Assembly (NCBI GenBank): GCA_003255025.1
Contig: QANY01006236.1
Span: forward strand, 488,961-552,960
Source: Datisca glomerata
Taxonomy: Eukaryota > Streptophyta > Magnoliopsida > Cucurbitales > Datiscaceae
Length of the DNA stretch: 64,000 nt
Direction: 5' to 3'
Positions 1 to 11,440 of the stretch are shown here, piece by piece. The position numbers and the translations under genes were made by a program. Position 1 is the first letter of the stretch; every line of letters starts with the position of its first letter. The notes below the pieces were generated by a model. It was not told the DNA's origin and searched no databases. It worked only from the letters and a program-made list of their open reading frames with translations.

Positions 1-241
1 TATACACACACAGTTCCCCAAAGCTATATAAAGGTAGGATATTGTTTCCCAAAACATTCATAGATATAGAACTACAAATTTAAATGGTGTCCTTGTCCAT
101 CAAATTGAATACCAATACCAATACGAGACTTTCGGAAGTAGCATTCAAAAACAGATAAAAGGATGCAATAAATTTAGCAGCAGAAGTATTCAAAATCAAA
201 CATGGACCCGCAAAGAAAAAAACAATTCCACAAAAACACAC

Positions 242-631
242 CTGCTCGCCCATCGGGATCGCAATGCGACAATCACAGCTCCGACTACCCATCACACAAT
301 GAACTCTCCATGACCCTGTAACACGAACAAAAGCCGTGTCTAAGTAACAATCAGCCTCCAGCTCAACACCGTTCATCTGGAGAGGAATCAAAGCCGGAGG
401 ATCACACCTGCCGTGCACGTGAGGCTGGTAGCTCGGAATATCCGGATTGTCGACGATGCTTGGGTCATAAATAACGGCATAAACCATGGGAGCCGCGGGG
501 AGATAAGACTGGCCCGACATATCGACCATTGCGGGCGGCTTGGGTGGGGCCACGGCCCGGTCCTTGCCGAAGTATAATCGCTTGGAAAGCTTAAGACCAT
601 CATCAACAGCTCTTGAGAAATCTTCAGCCAT
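242..631 (-). CDS. VIT / von Willebrand-A domain protein, first coding exon (partial gene)
   Basis: This is the N-terminal exon of a plant inter-alpha-trypsin-inhibitor heavy-chain-like protein (VIT plus vWA family, resembling Arabidopsis At1g19110). Translation from the ATG at 631 gives about 130 residues, opening MAEDFSRAVDDGLKLSKRLY and including YQPHVHGRCDPPALIPLQMN and WRVHCVMGSRSCDC, which I recognise as the conserved start of this family leading into the VIT domain. The open frame runs on to 80, but homology stops at ...IAIPMGEQ, where a good donor (CAG|gtgtg, GT at 241-240) ends the exon; the remaining codons are intron read-through. The VIT remainder and the vWA domain must lie left of the window. 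The cellular role of this family in plants is poorly known. Exon identity is strong; the splice point is inferred. Confidence 0.85.
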
Positions 632-1067
632 TCAGAATGGATGCAGAGAAAAACGAGGGAAGGATAAGAACGTTAGGAAGGAATTTGGAAAAAAGAATAC
701 TTCAAATGAACGTTCACTCATATTTTGGTCTGCAATAAATAATATGATTTGGGAAGAAAGCGAAATGACGGTAATTTTGGCCATTTCGATGACATCAGAC
801 TTCGAAATCTGTTGGGCAACGCTGTCCAAATGATATGTCGACGGCCAAATATTAATAATTTTAATAAATATGAAGATAATAATATCATGCTATCATTATC
901 TTAGTTAAGACCAGTGTGATTAGTCCATCTATTATTTTTTCATCCTTTTTTAAATTAGCACCGGATATATAAAATTTAAATTCAATTACTTTTGGGGATG
1001 CACATATTTTTGATAAAGAATTTATTTTAAGTATGCATCGAGTTATTTAAATGATAATTAAATTTAC
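632..1067. other. 5' flank of the VIT/vWA gene
   Basis: AT-rich DNA between the VIT/vWA start codon and the LRR fragment. It should contain the 5' UTR and promoter of the minus-strand gene. The short frames here have no family resemblance, and I see no clear TATA element or repeat. Confidence 0.5.
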
Positions 1068-1583
1068 TCAATTCAACGACATGATAAAAAAAACAAGAAG
1101 GTTTTCGAAATTTTGAGGCATTGTGCCTTCCAAAGTGTTGTTTCTCATCGAAATTTGAATCAGAGAGGCCGTGATTGATGCCGGAAGCTCGCCGGAATTG
1201 GCATTGTCACTAGCGTTTAAGTAGTAGAGATTCTGGAAAGCACTCAATTCGGGAAACTCTCCGGTGAGCTTATTCCATTGAAGTTCCAACCATTTTAGGC
1301 TCACAAGTTCGTTGAAACTCGCTGGAATTGTTCCTTGCAGGTGGTTGTTGTCTAGATACAGTTCTTCGAGGTTAGAGAGTGACCCAATCGCGGTGGGTAT
1401 CTCGCCGAAAAATGAGTTACCTGACATAACGAGCCTACGAATTAGCCGAGTCAGGTTGGAGAGCCAGTCAGAAAGCGGACCGGAGACGAAATTGTTTGAG
1501 AAGTTGACGGTTTCCAAGTAAGGGAGGTTGAAGGAAACGGAAGAGAGTGAAAAAATGGGGTTCCAAAAAAAAGTCAAATCCAC
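1068..1583 (-). pseudogene. Leucine-rich-repeat protein fragment
   Basis: About 170 codons of an LRR protein on the minus strand with at least five repeats of the plant extracellular type, for example LSNLEELYLDNNHLQGTIP, LVSLKWLELQWNKLTGEFP and ASLIQISMRNNTLEGTMP. No signal peptide precedes the repeats (the frame opens MDLTFFWNPIF, which looks like random read-through), and the frame runs into unrelated codons after PQNFENL. Transmembrane and kinase parts are absent and several consensus residues are replaced. It resembles receptor-like or LRR-only proteins and is best read as a truncated gene relic. An exon of a longer gene is possible, but I found no partner exons within 1.5 kb. Confidence 0.65.
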
Positions 1584-3256
1584 GTAAGATTAGATTTGAA
1601 GACAAATAAAATAAAAAGTTAAAAGATTTTAAATAAAATAAAAAAATAATTCAGAATTAAAATTATAATTTTTCATAAAAATTTTAACTTATTTTTACTT
1701 TTGACCTCCTGACCTGATCACCTCATATTTTATTAAACAAGAAATAATTATGTTATTAATATTATATGTGATCATCAGATGTAATTAAATTATTACATAT
1801 AATCATTAAATCTTAGTCAGATACGTTAATATTGGCGATAAGAGGTGATCCCACCGTCACAGTAGGAAAATACAGAGGATGAGGATGAACTATTGCTATT
1901 AGCGGAGTAAGATTATTCGTAACTGTCACTTGATGGTTTAACTTCCCGATTTTGTTTTATTTAATTTAATTTATTCATTAAATGTATGATTTAATAATTT
2001 AATATGTTGAATTATTTATATAACGTATGAATCACTTTTTGTGAGCCTTACTTTATGGAGATCAATAACTCCACGTGACATGTTTTACATAAAGCTTGAG
2101 CCTTTAATAGTTTCAATTTTTATTTGGAACCCACTAATCAAAATTAGCACCTTTCTCTTTAAATAATGAAAATTAGTGTTTTTAAGGGATAGAATTACTT
2201 AGATGCCCTTTAATGAAATACACATTATAATGGGACTTGCTTTATTTTTTATTTTTTTTAATTCCCTCAAAAGGTTCCCTCCATGATTTCATCTTCTTCG
2301 TCTCATGTCTATTCTCCGAGGGACTCTTTCATTAAGAGAGCTCCATTATTGAAAAGCAGTCTCAGTTGAAGCTATGGAGCACCCCTTTAAACACTGCTAG
2401 AACATAGTCTAGCACATGCAGTCGAGCTAGACCAAAGTCTAGCACATTGTACAGTCTAGCTAAACCAAAATCTAACAACTTCTATAAAACTAGGCCATAG
2501 TCTATCAACTACAGTCTAGCAACAGCTGAGAATCAAAATTCTCTTATTGCACCAATTAGCTTTAAAATCATTAAATTATTAAATTATAACTATGACGGTT
2601 AGTTCAATTAGTCTCATAACGATTGTTATTTTCATGTAAACCAGATTTAATCCTATGAATTTCTCATTTTCCTAAAACATAATATTATCAATGAGTCAAC
2701 GGATTGTTCTGATCAATGGATTTTATGTTTCCAAAAGACAGTGCACAGAATATAACTTAGATTATTCTAATTAAATAATATATAAAATGCACATGATGAA
2801 TATCAAAAAGACAGTTATAAATCCCCTCAGAGGAAAAGTTCGCAAATTGGTTCTTTTTTTTTTCCTTAGACTATAGTTCCACAATTGTGAAAGCACCATA
2901 TCGATAGATGTTCTGACGCTTTTAACTACAAAAGTGAATCTATTATGGAAAAGTATAAAGAGAGTTTGGTCAACTGAACTACAAGAAGTTAGTTCTACAA
3001 TGAGTAGATCACTGTGTACATTTATATCTGTATAAAGTTCAGACTACAAAAATGAACAAGCCTTTTGAAAAAATAATCTCATTTTCAGCACTGATCACCT
3101 TGGCTACTACTAAGTTCTTGAACTCTCTTTTAGTGGAATGCCCAATCTCCAACCTTTTGCAGCTTCATCTATCAAAAGCGAAGCTGAGTTTGCCCGAGCC
3201 TTGGCACAGTGGAAGAGTTTGTTTCTCTATTCAGCGAATTTCAAAACGAAAAAAGA
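1584..3256. other. AT-rich spacer between LRR relic and TBL gene
   Basis: No coding sequence recognised. It holds long A/T runs and one short cluster of degenerate repeats (2395-2530). The 3' UTR of the TBL gene should lie near 2900-3256. Confidence 0.4.
2395..2530. repeat. Degenerate repeats around AGTCTAGCA
   Basis: Within about 135 bp the motif agtctagca or a close variant recurs roughly eight times (agtctagcac, cagtctagct, atagtctatc, cagtctagca) with spacing of about 12-35 bp, separated by caaa/acaa spacers. It looks like an imperfect minisatellite seed. No coding potential. Confidence 0.5.
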
Positions 3257-6200
3257 CTAAATTTGTGCAAAAAGAATCTCATTCCATGTATCAGGAACGC
3301 CCGGTAGACACCAATGAAGGCAATCTTGTACTCCACTTCCGGTCGCTGACCTGAATCGGGATATATGGCCTTCGTCTCTAAGCTGGGATGGTGCGGTTAT
3401 GTCCAAAAGTTTAACCCCCGTTCCCTTCACTGCGTTTGCTGCACTCTCATCACTGGACACATCTTGTAATACCACTTTTCCAACTGACATGGGGGTTGTA
3501 TTGTTACAGCTCCCTCCGGTATTCCACTCCCCACCAACAAAATGCCTTGGCGAAATTGTCCGGTAGAAAGCTTTCAATCCAGGGTACTTAGGGAGCTGGG
3601 AGTTTACCCAACTTATGATGCTGTGAACTGTGAGATTTTTGGCTTTCCAAATCATTGCTATTTGCCTGTCGGTATTCGGCTTACCATCGACGTGCATAAC
3701 CCACCGGTTAGCTTTGAGCTTTCCTCGGTTCCAGTGGTGGCCTGTGTTGAGAACCAGGACGTCAAATTTGTAAATGTATTTGCGTAAGAATGCAGGAGGA
3801 CGATCAAGGTGCATAGCGTAATCAGTGTCTTGAATTGTGTTATCAATGGGCTCGATATCACAGAGGCTCGCAGACCAGTAATAGAGAATTGTAGTGTTGG
3901 TGCTTGAGAACCGATAGGCCCACCCATTAGGCCGTGTATTGCCAGGAGCTTGGAATAAGCCATATTCCTCTCCTACGTCTATAACATCAGGACTCTCCTG
4001 ACCGTTTGTGGCCATGCACATAAGAGACTGAAACTGCTGCCGGCCCAAAGAGTCTCCAACAAAAGCTAGAGTTTTGTGTTGCATCCTGTGTGCATCAAGA
4101 CAATCATCTATATCTAAGACTCTGTTGCCACAAAGCAGCAGAACAAGTGAACAGAAAATGGAACGAGAAAGATGATACAGTAGAAATCGGTTCCTTAATA
4201 TGATCCCTCTACAATGTCATTTTCTTAAAGATGAATTTAGAAAACTGCTGTTTGGGGGGAAGGGGGGAGGACAGAAAAAGACAAAAAATGAGAGATTTGT
4301 AGAAAGTCAGCATTCCAGTCTGATAGATGTCCCTCTTAACGAAATGAACGGCAAGTGCCGGCATGTAGCCTGACACAGTTAAGAACTTGGTAAATGTACT
4401 TCGATTGAAACCACAGAGCATAAGACAATCATCACTAGGTCTGCTTACGAGCATCAAGAGTAAAGATGATTAGTTTCAACTAAGTGGAAACGTTGACACG
4501 AAAGATGGCTATATCGAACCCGAGAGTGGTTTAATATTTGGCATGGCCACATGGGCTTTAGTTATGTTTCAACTAGTTGAAAAAAAACTGCTTAAGAACA
4601 ATCAATCTGAGCCAAATAGGATTTATTTGAGACTGAGAGTAGCCAGTGGTATACTGACAGTTTGATATGGGAGAAAATTAACGATACCTTTTCAAGAACT
4701 TAGCCGCTTCAAATTCTTCCATTTCACAAGCTTTTGGTTGCCATCGAAGCTTTTCATAGGCAAAATCCGTGCGTTGGGTCAGACGGCAAGCCCACATCCC
4801 AGACAACCATTGCTTGCAACCAAACCCAGAGTATAAAGGCCTCTTCTCGTCCACAACCCATTTTCCATTTGCAAGATTACAACCTGAGGGGACGAATAAA
4901 ATAACAATTAAGTACCACTGTAATCCTTTTCTTTTAGCATAAATTCTGAAAGAATTATACCACTGATAGTTGGCTCAAACAACTAAGTTAACCATCTGCA
5001 ATTATAAAGAAAACGGAAAAGGATGAAAGGCAGCCTCGTCAAGATCTACAATTAGTGGGAAAATTTATGAATCAGATGACCAGTTTTGCTCTTAAGTTTA
5101 ATTCCCACCTGGTATCACTAAACTATGCCATCTCCAAAGTAAAGCATCTGAAAAGTAACCAGCAGAGCAGCTTCCAATTTTCCTCAACTCCATTTCCATT
5201 TAATGAACTTGATGATATACTCAGTTTTCTTAGCAGTAACAATATTTATTTTCTTACTTCCATTCTAAGAAAAAAGAAACTCTATCACAATTAACAAAAA
5301 TACAAGCATCAAGATCAGAGAAGGGCCCCAAAGAGTGTCCGCTGACTTTTCTTTACCTCTTAAATTCTTCCAAAACATAATTGTGTTACTCGAAGGAATT
5401 TATCCTGATAATCGTGCGTTTAACATCATAAAATAGAAAGCTTGACTGTGTTTAACAATTCACTTTGTATTTTTACTATTAGTATGTGTCTTACAATGGA
5501 ATTTATACTATTAATCTAAACATAATATCACACTAAGAAATTAAATGAGTGTACTTTCTTTCTCAATTTCTATTGTCATTATTTCATCCGCTTTAGCTAG
5601 CACATAAAACTGATTATGTTTCCTAATGAGAGTATCGTAAGAAATGAAAAGATCTTTAGTGACATCATCAAAGGCTATCATGTGAAACCTCTAAATTAAA
5701 AAAACCCAAATTAATTAAAAATACGTCCAATATGATCATTGGTTAGATACAAAATTTGATCCTAATTAATCCCACCCGTTTCACTTATTTTTTAGATCCG
5801 TCACGGTGAACACCATTTTCGCTCAGACATAGCCTATAACAGATACCTTATATAAGTTCTCTCAATCAAATTTTCCATCTTTTCTATCTGTGAAATATAT
5901 GTATCAAATAACTTGTATAAAAATTATAATTACAACCTAATAAGCCAAACTGGACTTCTGTTAAAAAATGAAATTTGAACCTGATTTGAAATGAGTAATC
6001 CATTTATTTGAAGAGTTGAACAACTGTAGCTTGCAAGCATATGGTTCACATTAAATTTGAATTGCCTTACCTTCGTTTTTATCTGCGCTTCTGCTAATTG
6101 AGGAATTAGTATGCGCAGATGCTGGATCAATCAACACTGGTGCATCCAAGCTTTGTTCTCCTTCCACTACCTCTATTTGTTTAATTTTTCCTTCAACTTC

Positions 6201-7336
6201 AGTCGCTTCTGGTTTTGAACCTTCTTCTTTTCCTATCTCTTTATCTTTCACATCTATTTGTGTCAAAAGTGAAAAACTTTCTGAACTGCCATTTCTTTCT
6301 GCTTCCACTATTTGTTTGTGTACAGTTTGTTCTTCAAAAGCAATTGTAGAAATTCCTGTAGCATCACAATTACACTGGTAACTTAAAGGGAAAAATTCAG
6401 ATAAGAATAATAACTTAAAGAAAAGATTTAGGTACATCACTGATTTTTCACATCCCAGTTATGAGTGCCAAGTATGAATTTAGTATCACAATGATCAGAC
6501 TTAAAAATATTTATGCAAAAGATCTGACAAACCCGCTGCTACATCTCACGCTAATCTGAATTCTGACCATCATCCTAGCAAGAGAATCTTGGACACGCCA
6601 AGAAACGAAAATCCAATAAGCATTGGTCGTGGTGTAACACTAGCCGGGAGCAAGATTCCAGGCCATCATAAAAACAGAGGGGGTGGAGAGGACATGTTTT
6701 GGTGCAGTTGTTGTTCACAAATACTTTGTAATGTGACTAATGTTAGATGGGCAAAAGCAATTTTCAACGTCGATCATGCAAAGTGTTGCGACTAAATCAA
6801 TTAACTTGTTACAATACCATCGGGGAGATCATCTAGATCTTCAAGGTTATGTTCTTTGCCTGCATTCACTTGTTGCTCTAAAGTCAAGGAACTTATTACA
6901 GGATCACTCGTCATGATACCTGAACCGCATAGGAAAAATATGAATAAATAAATCATCATTTTTATGTTAAGTTCCAAGGAATCTCCAATCAAAATGCTAA
7001 ACACGAAGGTTTTCCCTCATTCCAGTTAAGCACTCCGTTATCCTTCATGATGATCAAGTACCACACAACATACATGAATTCCAACATTTCATATATCCAA
7101 CAACTCTGTAACGACAACTAAAAAATTATACGCGTAGGCATAAGTTAATGACAAGAGAGGAAGACGACATGTTACCGAAACGCACCAGGAGACAGATGCA
7201 GCTGAATTTGCGGTGGGCGAAAGACCGTGAGAAGAGAGGTTTTCTGCCATGCCCATATAATAATTGTTGAGCACATCAGGGCGATCGTTATGAGAGAGAT
7301 CTCTTTACCCCTCAATCCCAAAAAACCTACCTTCAT
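3257..7336 (-). CDS. TBL16: TRICHOME BIREFRINGENCE-LIKE polysaccharide O-acetyltransferase (TBL14/15/16 clade)
   Basis: Five coding exons on the minus strand: 7186-7336, 6818-6919, 6071-6355, 4688-4883 and 3257-4085, joined in phase to 520 aa. The start is the ATG at 7336 ([15 protein letters not shown]). A single hydrophobic segment at about residues 13-30 gives a type II Golgi membrane anchor, followed by an acidic linker. Exon 4 is the Cys-rich PMR5N domain ([26 protein letters not shown]). Exon 5 is the PC-esterase domain with the catalytic GDS (about residues 255-257, [11 protein letters not shown]) and the C-terminal DxxH (DCLHW, about 499-502). TBL proteins O-acetylate wall polysaccharides such as xylan or pectin; the substrate of this member cannot be read from sequence. 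A GTG-started extension upstream was rejected: TGTAG just before the ATG looks like the acceptor of a 5' UTR intron. The assignment to TBL16 within the clade is less certain than the family. Confidence 0.9.
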
Positions 7337-9468
7337 CCTACACGGATAATTAAATGCAGATTTTAATGTTGTCACCCAAATATGGAAATCAATTATAAGA
7401 ACTAGCAGTCTTTATCATAAGTTCACAAATTAGGGCAGTCCTAACTCCTAATAGCACACGGCTGCAATCTCTTATTGTAGCTGACGATCTGGAAGCTTAA
7501 TATGCACAACAGAAACAGAGGTTGTGCAGAAAACAGCATTAACGGGGGCTAAGATATTAATACTCATTATTTAAGCTCATCGGTAAGACGCCGAAGACCC
7601 ACAGAGAAATCAGGAGCGGAGCATAATCAGTTGAAGATCAACCCACCCCATTATAAAGTCATTTTTTTCTCATCAATGTGGAAGTAAGATATTTTTAAGA
7701 AATAATTATATAAGAATATAAAAAGAAAATTTTTTAGTAGAAGTGTTTAGAATGTGGTAATAATGTATGGGTAAGATTATTTTTCAGTTCAATATTTGCA
7801 CGGTGTAGATTGCATGGTGAAGATTATAAACATCCCCCGGCGCATTAAGGAAAGACATTCTCTAAAAAAACAAGTCTTTGTATTTTTCGTTTAAATGTGT
7901 CTTGGATGTGAGCTGTGACCTTTCTATTGAGTGTTTATTTATAAAATCTCTTCAAATTATGCGTGATCTGTGGAAAGTGTTATAGTTGTATTTTATTGCG
8001 AGTGTAATACAAGTAATTTATTTACTTATTTGTATCTAATATCAGTAAGTTTAGAGTTGCAATTTTACTCAGCATAATCAGTGTCTTTTTCTTGTGCAGC
8101 TTATACCAAAACAATGCTTTTCCTTAACCTTGATAAACCCTAGCATCAACATTCTAAGTAGAGGAAAAATAAACAAATTATCAATTGCCAAAAAAGGAAC
8201 AAAATAAGTGATTCTACTAAAGGAGGGTGTGAGAAAATAATAGAGCACGAGACAAAACCTCTGCATTCTACAATAAAGAGACATTGGCGGATCTGGGAAA
8301 AAAATTATATAGCAAGAAGGATAGTAAGTGTATAATCGGAACCTGAAATGGAGCCGTATTCAACAATTCGTGAGCAAACTTTCCCAGAAATTAGAATCGG
8401 AGTCGACAAAATAAGCCTGAACGAGGATGAATCCGTGTGGAGCAAATAATCACCATTAATAGGAAGATATGAACGAGCAGAATTGGGAAAGGCTTCCTAA
8501 ACAATAATTTAACAAATAAAGTCTAGAGTAGAATTTGAATTTGAATTCTTGATCGACTTACAAAATTCAAACGATTTTGAAATTCCGAACAAGAGTTGGA
8601 TCTCACACAACCTCTATTAGAAAAATAAACCGTACGGCGAAAGCAACGGAGTCACAGATTAAAGGAAAAGTTAGTATATATTTCGAGTTTCTGTTGAAAA
8701 AATGGAGACGAGTATTTTTTCGGTCACCTCACTTACTAATTTGAGTAATTGAATTACAATAATATTAAGTTATCTACTCAAAAGTTGAGTTAGTACATTT
8801 GATTAAATCTCACATTCATATTTTAAAGTTTGTGGATACGAATTATATTTTTCATTCCTTTTAAAAATTGTAATTGAACTTTGATAAAAACATATTAAGT
8901 TATCCACTGAATTTTAATTCATTAAATAACGTTTGAACACTTAAAATTTATTTTATTAATAAACAAATAACATGGCCCTAATTTGGTATTATGATTAAAT
9001 ACAGAGTACGAAATTAGTTGTGACCACGTCTAGTCATGAATCTTTGAAAAAATTTGAGTCAACGAATAGTGGCGACCACTAACCGGTTATTTTGTTTACT
9101 TGTACAAGAAAAAACTTTGTAATGTGCCTCAAAATGTGACCATATATTTATTTTTTGAAACATAGAGATACATTAACACGAACAAGATTAGATATTTGAT
9201 CAATTTTGGCATTACTTATCAGGTGGTAGTCAAATTGAATAATTAGTATTTATTGATTTCTATCACTGACATCTTTATTTTAAAATAAAAAATCAACGAT
9301 ATAACACTCAATTTTCTTGAACTGTTAGTTGTTTTACATCTTGGTCCATAAACTTGTGATTAGATCAATTAAATTGTGAATTTTTAACTTGATTTTAATT
9401 AAATCAATTCATTTAAGAAAAATATATAAATAATTATTTTATAATCTTTCTCCATTCTCGATTCATAT
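7337..9468. other. TBL 5' region and AT-rich spacer
   Basis: The first 300 bp probably hold the TBL 5' UTR, 5' UTR intron and promoter. From about 7640 to 9470 the DNA is AT-rich. A minus-strand stretch near 8290-8460 reads open for about 50 codons but matches no family I know and has no partner exons. Confidence 0.4.
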
Positions 9469-9589
9469 TTGTTTAAGTTTGTAATAATATCACATACTTT
9501 TAGTTATTTTATAATATTTTCAAAATTCGTTTGCTTCGTACATAGTATGTGTTGTGTTACTAAAAAACATAATAATTCGTTTGCTTCGT

Positions 9590-10735
9590 ACAAAGGCGTC
9601 GATGACGCCTTTGCATCACATGTGTTTCCACCGGTGTTCCGACACTATTATACAGTCTGTCTAATCAGTACTATGTTGTGTTCTTATCATGCTACTTTTT
9701 TATACTGTGATTAATCGCTTCGGCTCCATTGCATATCGAGAATTATATTCTCTTATAAAATTACATTTTATGTGCGACTACATCCTGTGTATATTGGTGT
9801 CTATCGCGCCACCATAGTGTCACAAATGTATGATGTTAATTACTGAATCAGCTCTAATAAATCTTTACTTATTTACTATCGTTATCCAATTATTTTATTT
9901 AATTTTTAAATGTGCTCATTTTTGTTTCTCTCTCTTCACTATTTACTCATTCTCACTAAAAAATATTTGCTTGCAAGGTACGCGATGATGCAACTATGCT
10001 ACTGCAACTCTATTCATTTGAACAGTCGTGACTTCTACAAATTAAGAAAAGGTTGAACATATCATGGATCTCTCGTAAAAAAATCATATCATGCCACAAC
10101 TCATTTTTATGACTATTGCATGATGATTCCAACAACGCTATAAAGTTCCTTACATGATGATTATCGCACGATGACTATTAAGTGATAGTTGCAACAATAC
10201 TCGATATATGGTGATTTTGATTATAATAAAAAAATTGCTTTATGCGAAAAAAAGTAAATAAATAAAAAATAAATCAATTTTTTTTTAAAAAAAAAACACC
10301 TTTGCATGCCCGATGCGAAGGCGTCTTTTGACGTCTTTGCGTGTCCCATGCGAATGAGTCTTTTGACACCCTTGCATGTCCCATGCGAAGGCATCTTTTG
10401 ACGCCTTTGCATCTCGCATGCGAGGTGCTCCTACACCTTGGGTGTTCGGACACCTCGGGTGTTCCGCCAACGCTACACAGTTCGTTCAGGCGGTACTCCA
10501 TCGTGTTCTTACCATGCATTTCTTTTTATGTTGTGATTATTCGCTTAGACGCTTATCCTGCCAACATGGCATCCCAAATGTATGATGCTAATGACTAAAT
10601 TAGTTTTGATAATTTTTTATTTATTTAATATTGACATCTAATTATTATTTATGAACTTCGAATATGCACATTTGAGTATTTATCTCTTTTATAAAATTTA
10701 CTCATTCTCCTTAAAAAATTGTCTTTACGAGGTAC
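9590..10735. repeat. Large direct duplication flanking a 35-bp array
   Basis: Two diverged copies of a roughly 300-400 bp block lie about 825 bp apart: 9590-9985 and 10431-10735. Shared landmarks in the same order are gtgttccg, a cacagt/tacagt stretch, gtgttctta..catgc, tgtgattattcgctt, caaatgtatgatg, ttactcattct and gaggtac/aaggtac. The 5' copy also starts with aaggcgtcgatgacgcc, the same motif that makes up the 35-bp array in front of the second copy. Probably internal structure of an old transposable element. No coding sequence. Confidence 0.55.
10300..10440. repeat. 35-bp tandem array made of nested palindromes
   Basis: About 3.7 copies with an exact 35-bp period: the ttttgac landmark sits at 10326, 10361 and 10396. 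Each unit carries two inverted repeats, ggcgtcttttgacgcc and tttgcatgtcccatgcgaa, so either strand could fold into alternating hairpins. Three short overlapping frames across it are by-products of the repeat. Confidence 0.75.
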
Positions 10736-11440
10736 TCAACATGGAACCGCACCGCCACATTCCACTTGCGCCTATCATTGCCCAGCCACAACACATCTGT
10801 CACCACATGTCATAGTGTTAATGCAAATACACTACACCTGCCACCATGCTACCATAGTTCATTTGTCATTACATTGTGATAGCATATCTATCACTACTCG
10901 CACCTGTAATTGCGCTGCCATGGTAAATATACAATTGTGTTCCCATAGCACAAATGTCATAACTTCCAAGAGGATGCCCCATGATGTGATTTACAAAGTG
11001 AGCAACATGCAATTGTGTTGCCACAACCTACTTGTAACGCCACTACCACATTATACAACTACACTGCCACAACACATATGGCGTTGCTACCATAACATAC
11101 ATTATGTTATGCTACCATAACATGCCTATCAGTACTCTTTCATAAAACATCAGTCATTCCATTGTCATATCACAATTACCACTATGCTACCTTAGCATAT
11201 CTGTCACTACACTCTCATAGCACACCCACGAGGAAGCCACCCATAGTACACCTATAAATGAACCTCTTACAAATCATCTACGACGTAATTATTATATATC
11301 AAGACGATGCCCCATGATGTGATCTACAAAGATACCTCATGTGACACCTTACAACGATGCCTGTGTGATATTTTACACACTACGACGATACTTCCCATGA
11401 AGCGTGTGGCACACGCCCTCACGCTAGTACATTTATTACG
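10736..11440. repeat. Degenerate short-motif region (gccaccatgctacca type)
   Basis: Low-complexity DNA built from variants of ccaccatgctaccatagtac and ctgtcatcacat, with no fixed period. It produces a His/Cys-rich open frame (10719-11120) that I regard as non-coding. It continues the repeat field that begins at 9.5 kb. Confidence 0.45.

Noticed and set aside
7337..7375. N-terminal extension MTTLKSAFNYPCR of the TBL protein
   Set aside because: It begins at GTG, and TGTAG just before the ATG at 7336 looks like a splice acceptor; family members start at the equivalent of MKVGFLG.
10719..11120. A 133-aa His/Cys-rich protein
   Set aside because: The frame is produced by degenerate ccaccatgc-type repeats and has no domain.
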